Part shown: one piece after another, positions 53,213 through 60,712 of the stretch
Layout: each line of letters opens with the position of its first letter
Position numbering within the stretch: the first letter of the stretch is position 1
Assembly (NCBI RefSeq): GCF_003075525.1
Contig: NZ_QDDR01000001.1
Location: 434,001 to 498,000 of the forward strand
Length of the DNA: 64,000 bases
Direction of reading: 5' to 3'
DNA from: Pararhodobacter aggregans
GTDB taxonomy: Bacteria > Pseudomonadota > Alphaproteobacteria > Rhodobacterales > Rhodobacteraceae
The notes under the pieces: model-generated
The model's database searches: none
What the model was told of the DNA's origin: nothing
What the model saw: only the letters and a program-made list of their open reading frames with translations
Made by a program: the position numbers and the translations under genes

Positions 53213-54970
53213 TCAGGCATTGGCGGCGACGGTCGAGGGCGCGGGCACCGGCCGCGGCGCCCCGGTCAGGCTGCGCCAGGCGTCGTATTGCGACTGAAAG
53301 ACACGGCCGTTCAGATCGTCCAGGAAATGCGTCTTGTGCAGGCGGTCCATCACCGGGCCCTTCACCTCGGACAGGTGGAAGCCGATGCCCAGATCCTTGA
53401 GGCGGGTGTTGATCGCCTCCAGACTCTCCAGCGCCGAATAATCGATGGCGTTGACGGCGGTGCACATCAGGACCACGTGGCGGATCGGGCAATCCTGGGC
53501 GATGCGGTCCTGCACCAGATCCTCCAGAAAGCGGGCGTTGACGAAATAGAGGCTCTCATCCACCCGCAGGCTCAGGATCTTGGGATCCGTCTCGACCTTG
53601 TGGCGGTTGATGTTGCGGAAATGCTGGGTGCCGGGGACCAGACCCACCTCGGCCACATGCGGGCGCGAGGTCTTGTAGAGGTGCAGGCCGATGGACAGGA
53701 TCACCCCGGCCGAGACCCCCGTCTCCACCCCGAAACCCAGCGTCAGCAGGATGGTGGCGGCGACGGCGAAGAAATCGGCGCGCGAGTATTTCCAGGTCTT
53801 GCCGAGGATCGAGAAATCCACCAGCGACAGCACGGCGACGATGATCGTCGCGGCGAGCGTGGCTTTCGGCAGGAAATAGACCAGCGGCGTCAGGGCCACG
53901 GCAGCGATGGCCAGACCCACGGCGGTGAAGGCCCCGGCGGCCGGCGTCTCGGCGCCCGCGTCGAAGTTCACCACCGAGCGGGCGAAGCCCCCGGTCACCG
54001 GATAGCCGCCGGTGAAGGCCGCGCCGAGGTTGGCGGCACCCAGACCGATCAGCTCCTGATCCGGGTCGATGCGCTGGCGCTTCTTGGCGGCCAAAGTCTG
54101 CGCGACCGAGATGGATTCGACGAAGCCGATCACCGAGATCAGGATCGCCGGGACCAGCAGCTGTTTCAGCAACTCGGGCGAGAAGGAGGGCAGGGTCAGC
54201 GGCGGCAGCGATTGCGGCACCTCGCCCACCACCGAGACACCACGGTCGGTCAGGCCAAGGCCCCAGGTCAGCAGCGTCGTCACCAGCACCGCCGCCACGG
54301 GGCCGGCCTTGGTCAGCACATCGGCCATCCGGGGGCCGAGACCCAGCGCGCGCAGGCGGGGTTTCAGGCCCTTCCTGACCCAGAAGAGGAAGGCCGTGGC
54401 GCTGATGCCGATGGCCAGCGTGATCGGGTTGGTCTGGCCCAGATGCGAGACCAGCGATTCCAGCACCTCGATCAGCGTGTCGCCGCCGCCGCCGATCCCC
54501 AGCACATGCTTCAGCTGGCTGGCGGCGATCAGGATGCCCGAGGCGGTGATGAACCCGGCGATCACCGGATGCGACAGGAAATTCGCCAGGAACCCCAGCC
54601 GGAACACCCCCATGGCCAGCAGGATCGCCCCCGACAGGAACGCCAGCGTCAGCGCCGCGAGCGCGTAACCCATGGTCCCCGCCTCGGCCACCTGACCGAC
54701 CGCAGCGGCGGTCATCAAGGACACCACGGCGACCGGCCCCACCGCCAGCGCCCGCGAGGTGCCGAAGATCGCGTAAAGCACGATCGGCACGATCGAGGCA
54801 TAGATCCCGGCCTCGGGCGGCAGACCCGCCAGCAGGGCATAGGCCAAGGATTGCGGGATCAGCATGATGGTGACGATCACCGCGGCGATCAGGTCGTTGG
54901 ACAGCGCGTCGCGGTCATAGCGGCGGCCCCAGTCCAGCACGGGAACGTATTTGGCAAGACGGAAGGACAT
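53213..54970 (-). CDS. SulP-family inorganic anion transporter with STAS domain
   Basis: A 585-residue membrane protein with 12-14 hydrophobic segments and a C-terminal STAS domain. SulP signatures include LIAAVIVTIMLIPQSLAYAL followed by LAGLPPEAGIYAS (about 28-60), and the motif DQELIGLGAANLGAAFTGGY then PVTGGFARS (about 302-335). The STAS domain (about 440-560) has RVDESLYFVNARFLEDLV and VVLMCTAVNAIDYSALESLE. SulP proteins carry sulfate, bicarbonate or other anions. It begins 37 bases after the SQR-fusion gene on the same strand, so sulfate or sulfite movement tied to sulfide oxidation is the likely role; bicarbonate is an alternative. Confidence 0.88.
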   Translation of the reverse strand: MSFRLAKYVPVLDWGRRYDRDALSNDLIAAVIVTIMLIPQSLAYALLAGLPPEAGIYASIVPIVLYAIFGTSRALAVGPVAVVSLMTAAAVGQVAEAGTMGYALAALTLAFLSGAILLAMGVFRLGFLANFLSHPVIAGFITASGILIAASQLKHVLGIGGGGDTLIEVLESLVSHLGQTNPITLAIGISATAFLFWVRKGLKPRLRALGLGPRMADVLTKAGPVAAVLVTTLLTWGLGLTDRGVSVVGEVPQSLPPLTLPSFSPELLKQLLVPAILISVIGFVESISVAQTLAAKKRQRIDPDQELIGLGAANLGAAFTGGYPVTGGFARSVVNFDAGAETPAAGAFTAVGLAIAAVALTPLVYFLPKATLAATIIVAVLSLVDFSILGKTWKYSRADFFAVAATILLTLGFGVETGVSAGVILSIGLHLYKTSRPHVAEVGLVPGTQHFRNINRHKVETDPKILSLRVDESLYFVNARFLEDLVQDRIAQDCPIRHVVLMCTAVNAIDYSALESLEAINTRLKDLGIGFHLSEVKGPVMDRLHKTHFLDDLNGRVFQSQYDAWRSLTGAPRPVPAPSTVAANA

Positions 54971-55007
54971 GGTTCAGGCTTTCTGGGTCAGTCTCGGGTC
55001 GTATCGT

Positions 55008-56687
55008 TCAGGCAGAGGGGGCGGTGACCTTCTCGGGCTTCACCATCCATTCCTTGCCGCGCAGCATGCCCCGCCAATAGACCGGCGGCAGCAGTTTTTC
55101 CTTGAGCAGCCAGGCGGCGCGGCTGGGTTTCGTGCCGTCGATGACGACTTTCGGGAAGGAGGGCAGCAGGGCCCCGCCATAGCCGAATTCCGCCAGCACG
55201 ATCTTGCCGCGCTCGACCGTCAGCGGGCAGGAACCATAGCCGTTGTAGAGCGCGGACGGCGAATGCCCGTCGATGTCGTCGGCCACATTCTGCGCCACCA
55301 CCGGCGCCTGCATCCGTGCGGCCGCCGCGGTCTTGGCATTGGGCGCGTTCATCACATCGCCCAGCGACCAGATATTGTCATGGGTCTTGTGCCGGAGCGT
55401 CGCCTGATCCACGTCGACCCAGCCCGCCGCATCGGCCAGAGGCGAGACGCGGATGAAATCGGGCGCCACCTGCGGCGGCACGACATGCAGCATGTCGAAC
55501 TCCATCGTCACGGTCGTGGGCTCGGTCTCGGGCTTCGCCACGCGGAAGGTCGCGGTCTTGGCCGGGCCGTCCACGGCGATGAGATTGTGAAAGAAATTCA
55601 GGTTGATGCCGTATTTCTTCACATAGGATTCCAGCGCCGGGACGTAATCCTTGACGCCGAACAGCACCCCGCCCGCGTTGTTGAACTGGATGTCGATATC
55701 CTTTAGCACCCCGCGTTTCAGCCAGGCATCGGCGCTGAGGTACATCGCTTTCTGCGGCGCCCCCGCGCATTTGATCGGCATCGGCGGCTGGGTGAAGATC
55801 GCCCGCCCGCCCTTCAGCCCCTGCACCAGCTGCCAGGTATAGGGCGCGAGGTCGTAGCGGTAGTTCGAGGTCACGCCGTTGCGGCCCAGCGTCTCGTGCA
55901 GCCCCTCGATCCGGCCCCAGTCGAGCTTCAGCCCGGGGGTGACGATGAGACGGGTGTATTTCACCACCCTGCAGCCGTCGAGGATGACGGCGTTGTTGGC
56001 GGGCTCGAAAGCGGCGACGGCGGATTTGATCCAATGGACGCCGGAGGGGATCAGGCTGCCCATGGTCCGCGCCGTGGTCTGCGCCTCGAAGATGCCGCCG
56101 CCGACCATGGTCCAGCCGGGCTGGTAATAATGGATGTCGGCCGGGTCGATCAGGGCGATGCTGAGGTCGGGCTTGCGCGTCTTCAGCGAGGCCGCGACCG
56201 AGATCCCGCCCGCCCCCGCGCCGACGATCACCACGTCGAAACTTGCGTCCCCGGTGTCGGTGGGCGTCCGCCCGCCATTGGCGATGCGCCGCGCCACGCC
56301 ATTCATGTCATAGCCCGCGGCCTTGGCGGCGGCGAGGATCTCGGGCAAGGGGCGGGTTTTCGCCTCGGCCAGCGACCAGAGCGTGGCCGAGCGGGTGCCG
56401 GTCCGGCAATAGGCCAGCACCGGCCCCGGCAGGTCGCGCAGCGCCGCGCCCATGGCCTCGGCGTCGGTGTCCTGGACGAGGCCCGGCGTGACGGGGATAT
56501 AGCGCGCCTCCATCCCGGCGGCCTGCGCCGCGGCCTCGATCTCGGCGAAACCGGGCTGGTCGGGGGCCTCGGCATCGGGGCGGTTGCAGACGATGGCGCG
56601 GAAGCCCTGCGCGCGGGCCAGCGCCACATCGGCCACAGAGATCTGCGGCGCGACCGAGAGGGTGTCGGAAATCTTCCTGGGTTCCAT
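55008..56687 (-). CDS. Fusion of TIGR01244-type phosphatase/sulfurtransferase domain with SQR-like FAD oxidoreductase
   Basis: A 559-residue two-domain protein. Residues 1-135 form a DUF442/PTP-like domain with the catalytic loop AYCRTGTRSATLW (CxxGxxR, about 92-104), as in the N-terminus of Blh-type proteins. After the linker come the Rossmann start FDVVIVGAGAGGISVAASL (about 149-167) and an SQR-type flavoprotein. Both SQR cysteines seem present, in PIKCAGAPQKA (about 307-317) and NGYGSCPLTVERGK (about 494-507). The likely role is sulfide oxidation with persulfide handling by the N-terminal domain, quinone as acceptor, at the inner membrane face. It leads an operon with SulP behind an SqrR-type box. 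Confidence 0.88.
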   Translation of the reverse strand: MEPRKISDTLSVAPQISVADVALARAQGFRAIVCNRPDAEAPDQPGFAEIEAAAQAAGMEARYIPVTPGLVQDTDAEAMGAALRDLPGPVLAYCRTGTRSATLWSLAEAKTRPLPEILAAAKAAGYDMNGVARRIANGGRTPTDTGDASFDVVIVGAGAGGISVAASLKTRKPDLSIALIDPADIHYYQPGWTMVGGGIFEAQTTARTMGSLIPSGVHWIKSAVAAFEPANNAVILDGCRVVKYTRLIVTPGLKLDWGRIEGLHETLGRNGVTSNYRYDLAPYTWQLVQGLKGGRAIFTQPPMPIKCAGAPQKAMYLSADAWLKRGVLKDIDIQFNNAGGVLFGVKDYVPALESYVKKYGINLNFFHNLIAVDGPAKTATFRVAKPETEPTTVTMEFDMLHVVPPQVAPDFIRVSPLADAAGWVDVDQATLRHKTHDNIWSLGDVMNAPNAKTAAAARMQAPVVAQNVADDIDGHSPSALYNGYGSCPLTVERGKIVLAEFGYGGALLPSFPKVVIDGTKPSRAAWLLKEKLLPPVYWRGMLRGKEWMVKPEKVTAPSA

Positions 56688-56801
56688 GGGTCTTGTCCTT
56701 CCGAAGACAGGGGCCGGCGCCCGGCCGGGGCGTATGAAGAGGCGCCTCGGCTACCGCTTTTGCCGCTGCCGGTCAGTGATCTAGTCACTAGATATACTGA
56801 A

Positions 56802-56817
56802 ATTCGTATTTTGGAAT
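56802..56817. promoter_or_regulatory. SqrR/BigR-type operator upstream of the SQR-fusion gene
   Basis: ATTC-N8-GAAT (56802-56805 and 56814-56817) is an exact match to the site described for the sulfide-responsive repressor SqrR of Rhodobacter capsulatus. It lies in an A+T-rich promoter patch 115 bases before the start codon. A second inverted repeat, AGTGA-N5-TCACT (56775-56789), is nearer the gene. The regulator gene is not in the window. Confidence 0.6.
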
Positions 56818-56891
56818 ATGTTTTTTCGGCCAAGAGCGGGATTTTTTGCCTGACCGGTCCGGGGAAGGGGGCGCCCCCCGGGGTGACGCAA

Positions 56892-57018
56892 AAGGCGGGG
56901 GGCTGCCGCTCCAAGTGACTCGGAAGGCGGGGGGCTGCCGCCCCCCGGGCCCCCCGCTTCAAGGAGGGTTTTCCACCCTCCTTGAAAATCCTCCCGAGGA
57001 TATTTTCAGAACGAAGAA
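56892..57018 (+). repeat. Modular intergenic repeat, copy D
   Basis: An 18-base direct repeat AAGGCGGGGGGCTGCCGC occurs at 56892 and 56924. Then comes the hairpin TTCAAGGAGGG-TTTTCCA-CCCTCCTTGAA (56958-56986), and then the core CCTCCCGAGGATATTT then TCAGAACGAAGA (56991-57018). Compared with copy B the stem has an A-T for G-C change that keeps pairing, while the loop is identical. The copy lies 3' of galD, antisense to its transcript. Together with the SqrR box it fills the 334-base gap 56688-57021; no gene is seen there. Confidence 0.85.
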
Positions 57019-57021
57019 GCC

Positions 57022-58089
57022 TCAGGCGTGCGGAAAGACGCGGCCGTCGAACAGCTTGCGCGCGGTGCGCAGCGTGCCTGCGCCGGTGACCGTGCCGGTG
57101 GCGTCGGTCTCGATCAGCACCTCGGCCGCGCCGGTCGGGTGCTCGATCAGGTAGCGGCCATCCGAGGGCAGGCTCGCGAGTTTCGCGGCGGGCGACCCTT
57201 CGAGCGTGCAGGCGGTGGCGACGCTGACCGCGGCGAAAACCCCGATCGAGGCGTGGCAGCGGTGGGGGATGAAGCTGCGGGTGCTGATCGCGCCGCCGTT
57301 GCGGGCACGCGAGACAAGGGTCATCTTCGGCACCGATTTGTCGGTCACGTCACCGAGGTTCATCAGCGGCCCGACCTGCAGGCGAATCGCCTCCAGCTTC
57401 GCCTTCAGCGCGCTGTCGCCATCCAGCGCCTCGCGGCTTTCCTCGCCCGTCAGGCCGAAGGCCGCCGCTTCCATGATCACGCAGGGCATGCCGTTGTCGA
57501 TCAGCGTGCAGTCCACCCCGTCGATCACGTCGACGATGTTGCCCGAGGGCAGGAGGCTGCCGCACATGGAGCCTGCGATGTTCTGGAACATCAGCGGCAC
57601 CGCCGCGTGGCTGCCCGGAACGCCGTCGATCCGCGCCTCGCCCCGGTAGCTGACCTTGCCGCCCGGCGTCTGCACCCGGGCCAGCGCCACCTCGCCGGTG
57701 TTCAGCATGTGGATCCGTACCGGTGTCTCGTCACCGGCGGGTGCGACCAGCCCGCGCTCGATCGCCGCCGGGCCGACACCGGCCAGGATATTGCCGCAGC
57801 CCTGCGCGTCCGAGACCAGCGCCTGGTCGACATAGACCTGCAGGAACAGGTAATCGACATCCGCATCAGGCCGCGAGGCCGGGGCCAGGATCGCCACTTT
57901 CGAGGTCAGCGGATCCGCGCCGCCGATCCCGTCGATCTGCCGCGCATCGGGCGAGCCCATGATCGCCAGCAGCAGCGCATCGCGCGCCGCCGTATCGCGG
58001 GGCATGTCGGCCGCCAGAAAATACGCCCCTTTCGAGGTCCCGCCCCGCATCCAGAGACACGGGATTCCCTCTTCGACCGGATCGCCCAT
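57022..58089 (-). CDS. galD: 4-oxalomesaconate tautomerase (PrpF family)
   Basis: A 355-residue PrpF-fold isomerase. CLWMRGGTSKGAYFLAADMP (about 11-30) and the second half-site GSMCGSLLPSGNIVDVIDGV (about 172-191) are family signatures, with paired Cys at the active site. In gallate and protocatechuate 4,5-cleavage, GalD interconverts the keto and enol forms of 4-oxalomesaconate so GalB can hydrate it. Neighbours galC and galB on the same strand make this assignment firm. The ATG at 58089 and its GGAG (7 bases before) lie inside repeat copy E. Confidence 0.9.
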   Translation of the reverse strand: MGDPVEEGIPCLWMRGGTSKGAYFLAADMPRDTAARDALLLAIMGSPDARQIDGIGGADPLTSKVAILAPASRPDADVDYLFLQVYVDQALVSDAQGCGNILAGVGPAAIERGLVAPAGDETPVRIHMLNTGEVALARVQTPGGKVSYRGEARIDGVPGSHAAVPLMFQNIAGSMCGSLLPSGNIVDVIDGVDCTLIDNGMPCVIMEAAAFGLTGEESREALDGDSALKAKLEAIRLQVGPLMNLGDVTDKSVPKMTLVSRARNGGAISTRSFIPHRCHASIGVFAAVSVATACTLEGSPAAKLASLPSDGRYLIEHPTGAAEVLIETDATGTVTGAGTLRTARKLFDGRVFPHA

Positions 58090-58180
58090 CTTTGTTCTCC
58101 AAATATCCACGGGGGGTTTCCAAAGGGGGGAGCGTGCTCCCCCCTTTGGCGAGGGGGCGCGGGGGGCGAGAAGCCCCCCG
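58087..58180 (-). repeat. Modular intergenic repeat, copy E (overlaps the galD start)
   Basis: Read on the minus strand: GC-rich modules, hairpin CCAAAGGGGGGAGC / GCTCCCCCCTTTGG (58120-58133 and 58136-58149, 2-base loop), then the core CCGTGGATATTT-GGAGAACAAAGATG (58116-58087). The last ATG is the galD start codon. In this copy GAAG of the core reads GGAG, a ribosome-binding site at 7 bases spacing. Confidence 0.85.
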
Positions 58181-58186
58181 CTTGCG

Positions 58187-58858
58187 TCAGATGTACTTCA
58201 GGCCCTTTTCCTCAAGCCGCGGCCGCATCTTGTAGATGTCGAGCCCCAGCTCGCCCGAGGCCAGCTTGACCCGCTTGGCCTCTTCGGCGTCGAGCCGCGC
58301 CTGCGCCGCCTTCGCCACCTCGGCTGCCTTCTCGCGCGGCACGATCACCACGCCGTCGTCATCGGCGATGACCACGTCGCCCGGATTGACCAGCGCGCCG
58401 GCGCAGACCACGGGCACGTTGACCGACCCCAGCGTCTCCTTCACCGTGCCCTGGGCCGAGACCGCGGTCGACCAGACCCCGAACCCCATGCCGCGCAGGT
58501 CGCGCGTGTCGCGCACGCCCGCGTCGATGATCAGCGCCTTGCAGCCCCGCGCCATGGCCGAGGTCGCCAGGAGGTCGCCGAAATAGCCCATGTCGCAGGG
58601 CGAGGTCGGGGCCAGCACCATCACATCGCCCGCCTGCAACTGCTCGATCGCCACATGGATCATCCAATTGTCGCCGGGGGGCGCCGAGATGGTCACGGCC
58701 GAGCCGCAGATCGTCAGATCCTGCTGGATCGGGCGCATCTTGCAGCCCATGAGGCCGGTCCGCCCCTGCGCCTCGTGCACGGTGGCGACGCCCGCCTTGC
58801 CGAGCGCTTCGATGATCGCCTTGTCGGCGCGGTCGATTGTCTGGACGACGACTCCCAT
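58187..58858 (-). CDS. galC: 4-carboxy-4-hydroxy-2-oxoadipate aldolase
   Basis: A 223-residue class II aldolase of the RraA/HMG-CHA family (LigK in sphingomonads). It splits 4-carboxy-4-hydroxy-2-oxoadipate into pyruvate and oxaloacetate and often also decarboxylates oxaloacetate. [20 protein letters not shown] (about 77-96) with [24 protein letters not shown] (about 108-121, with the catalytic Arg and metal Asp), [17 protein letters not shown] (about 159-175) are diagnostic. It lies between galB and galD. The 155-base gap to galB contains hairpins. Confidence 0.92.
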   Translation of the reverse strand: MGVVVQTIDRADKAIIEALGKAGVATVHEAQGRTGLMGCKMRPIQQDLTICGSAVTISAPPGDNWMIHVAIEQLQAGDVMVLAPTSPCDMGYFGDLLATSAMARGCKALIIDAGVRDTRDLRGMGFGVWSTAVSAQGTVKETLGSVNVPVVCAGALVNPGDVVIADDDGVVIVPREKAAEVAKAAQARLDAEEAKRVKLASGELGLDIYKMRPRLEEKGLKYI

Positions 58859-58935
58859 GGGTCAGCCTTTCTGTGCGGCAAAGATTCTCGGCGCGGGGCC
58901 GGATCGGGTGGGGGCCCGCAGGCCCCGAAACAGGC

Positions 58936-58960
58936 GGGGGCACCGTCGGCCGGTGCCCCC
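58936..58960. repeat. Inverted repeat in the galB-galC gap
   Basis: GGGGGCACCG (58936-58945) and CGGTGCCCCC (58951-58960) form a perfect 10-bp stem with loop TCGGC. Other GC palindromes flank it (58903-58985). It might weaken read-through from galB to galC. Confidence 0.7.
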
Positions 58961-59013
58961 GTGACCCCCCGGCGCGGGCTTGCAACCGCGCGGGGGCAAG
59001 GGGGCCGCTGGCC

Positions 59014-59748
59014 TCAGAGTTCGTCCACCGTGCGCGGGAAGATCGACTCGAAACCCTCGGCATATTTGCAATCGCGCCCGCCGGACATGCCGCCCGAGTT
59101 GCGCTTGAAATGGTTGGCCCGCTGCTGGGCGACGCGGGTGTAATAATCCCACAGGTGGACCTGGCCGTTCATGTGCTCCATGGCGGCGCGCTTCTTTTCC
59201 CAGACCGGGGTGATGTCGAGGAAGACCGAGGGCTTCCAGCCCATCTGTTCGGTCTGGTGCGGCTCGAACAGATAGACCTGCGGCGCGCCCAGCACTTTCT
59301 CGCCGGGGTTATGGCCCCAGGCCTGGGCGGTGGCGCGGCATTCCAGCACGATCTGCGTCGTGTTCATGTGGTCCGAGTTATAGGGGTCCCAGCGCGAATG
59401 CGACATCAGGAAGGCGGGCTGCACGTCGCGCATCACCTGCACCAGCTTCATGCGGTCGTCGCGGGTGAAATCCATCGGGTAATCGCCGAGGTCGAATTCC
59501 ACCAGATCATGCACGCCCAGCACCTTGGCGGCGGCCTCGGCCTCGGCGCGGCGGATCGATTTCACCTCGTCGAGGGTCTTGCCCTCTTTCCACAGCTTGG
59601 CGCTTTCGCCGCGCTCGCCATAGGAGAGGCAGGCGACGGTGACGTTGTAGCCCAGTTCGGCATGCAGCGCGATGGCGCCGCCGCAGCGCCAGACGAAATC
59701 GGCGGCATGGGCGCTGACGATCAGCGCGGTCTTTTTCTTCTCGGTCAT
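59014..59748 (-). CDS. galB: 4-oxalomesaconate hydratase (PIG-L/LmbE family)
   Basis: A 244-residue protein of the PIG-L zinc family. Most members are deacetylases, but GalB of Pseudomonas putida hydrates 4-oxalomesaconate to 4-carboxy-4-hydroxy-2-oxoadipate. The start SAHAADFVWRCGGAIALHAE (about residues 11-30) shows the GalB form, with HAAD in place of HPDD. SHSRWDPYNSDHMNTTQI (about 115-132) gives the other zinc His. It is the first of galB-galC-galD on the minus strand. The ring-cleaving dioxygenase (ligAB or galA) is not in this window. Confidence 0.9.
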   Translation of the reverse strand: MTEKKKTALIVSAHAADFVWRCGGAIALHAELGYNVTVACLSYGERGESAKLWKEGKTLDEVKSIRRAEAEAAAKVLGVHDLVEFDLGDYPMDFTRDDRMKLVQVMRDVQPAFLMSHSRWDPYNSDHMNTTQIVLECRATAQAWGHNPGEKVLGAPQVYLFEPHQTEQMGWKPSVFLDITPVWEKKRAAMEHMNGQVHLWDYYTRVAQQRANHFKRNSGGMSGGRDCKYAEGFESIFPRTVDEL

Positions 59749-59869
59749 GGAAAGCTCCTCCGGATCTGGGCGCAATCTGCGCATCCGGCGGGCGGAAGTC
59801 CAATCCGAAAGCCGTGCGCCGGTATAAGAGAGTGCTATAGTCATGCCCGGCAGAAGGACGGAGGCAGCC

Positions 59870-60712
59870 ATGCAGACCCTCGCATTCATCGGCTTCGGCG
59901 AGGCCGGACAGGCCTTTGCGGGCTCTGTCGCGCAGCCCGCGCGGGTCACGGGATTCGACCTGAAGGACCGCGCCGCGGCCATGGCCGGGCTGGGGGTCGA
60001 GGCCGCGCCCGACCGCGGGGCGGCGCTGGCTGGGGCCGGGGCGGTCTGGTGCCTCGTCACCGCCGACCGGGCCGAGGCCGCGGCGCGGGAATGCGCGCCG
60101 CATCTGGCGCCGGGCACGCTCTGGTTCGATGGCAATTCCTGCTCGCCCGGCACCAAGGCCCGCGCCGAGGGGGTGATCGAGGCCGCGGGCGGGCGCTATG
60201 TCGATGTGGCGATCATGGCGCCGGTACATCCGTTGCGCGCCGCCGTGCCGCTCCTGATCGCGGGGCGGCATGCCGCAGCGGCCGAGGCGGCGCTCCGGGG
60301 CCTTGGCATGCAGCCAACCGTGGTGGGCGGGACGGTGGGCCAGGCCTCGACCATCAAGATGCTGCGCTCGGTGATGGTCAAGGGGATCGAGGCGCTGACC
60401 GCCGAATGCGTGCTGGCCGCACGGACCGCCGGGGTCGAGGGCAAGGTGCTGGCCTCCCTGCAGAAATCGGACCCGGGCTTCGACTGGACGGCGCGCTCGG
60501 CCTATAACCTCGAACGGATGGCCGCGCATGGCATCCGCCGGGCCGCCGAAATGCGCGAGGTGGCGAAGACGCTGGCCGAGCTGGGCCTGCCCGACCGCAT
60601 GGCCGCTGCGACCGCGCTCTGGCAGGACCAGCTCGGCGCGCTCGGCGTGCCGATGGAGGACGAAGGCCTCGACGCCCGCGCCGATGCGCTGCTGGCGGCG
60701 CTGCGCGGGTGA
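59870..60712 (+). CDS. NAD(P)-dependent 6PGDH-like oxidoreductase with DUF1932 domain
   Basis: A 280-residue protein. The N-terminal Rossmann domain begins LAFIGFGEAGQAFAGSVAQP (about 4-23, GxGxxG). The middle has WFDGNSCSPGTKARAEGVIE and YVDVAIMAPVHP (about 85-124). The C-terminal helical DUF1932 domain runs from about 175 (LTAECVLAARTAGVEGKVLA) to EVAKTLAELGLPDRMAAATA. Members resemble beta-hydroxyacid dehydrogenases. It is divergent from galB and overlaps the LysR gene (GTGA), which suggests a place in the same aromatic pathway, perhaps acting on a hydroxy- or keto-acid. The substrate is unknown. Confidence 0.8.
   Translation: MQTLAFIGFGEAGQAFAGSVAQPARVTGFDLKDRAAAMAGLGVEAAPDRGAALAGAGAVWCLVTADRAEAAARECAPHLAPGTLWFDGNSCSPGTKARAEGVIEAAGGRYVDVAIMAPVHPLRAAVPLLIAGRHAAAAEAALRGLGMQPTVVGGTVGQASTIKMLRSVMVKGIEALTAECVLAARTAGVEGKVLASLQKSDPGFDWTARSAYNLERMAAHGIRRAAEMREVAKTLAELGLPDRMAAATALWQDQLGALGVPMEDEGLDARADALLAALRG

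Noticed and set aside
58859-59013. Another copy of the modular repeat in the galB-galC gap
   Set aside because: It has GC palindromes of similar style but no core (GATATTT...AAAGATG), so it was not counted as a family member.
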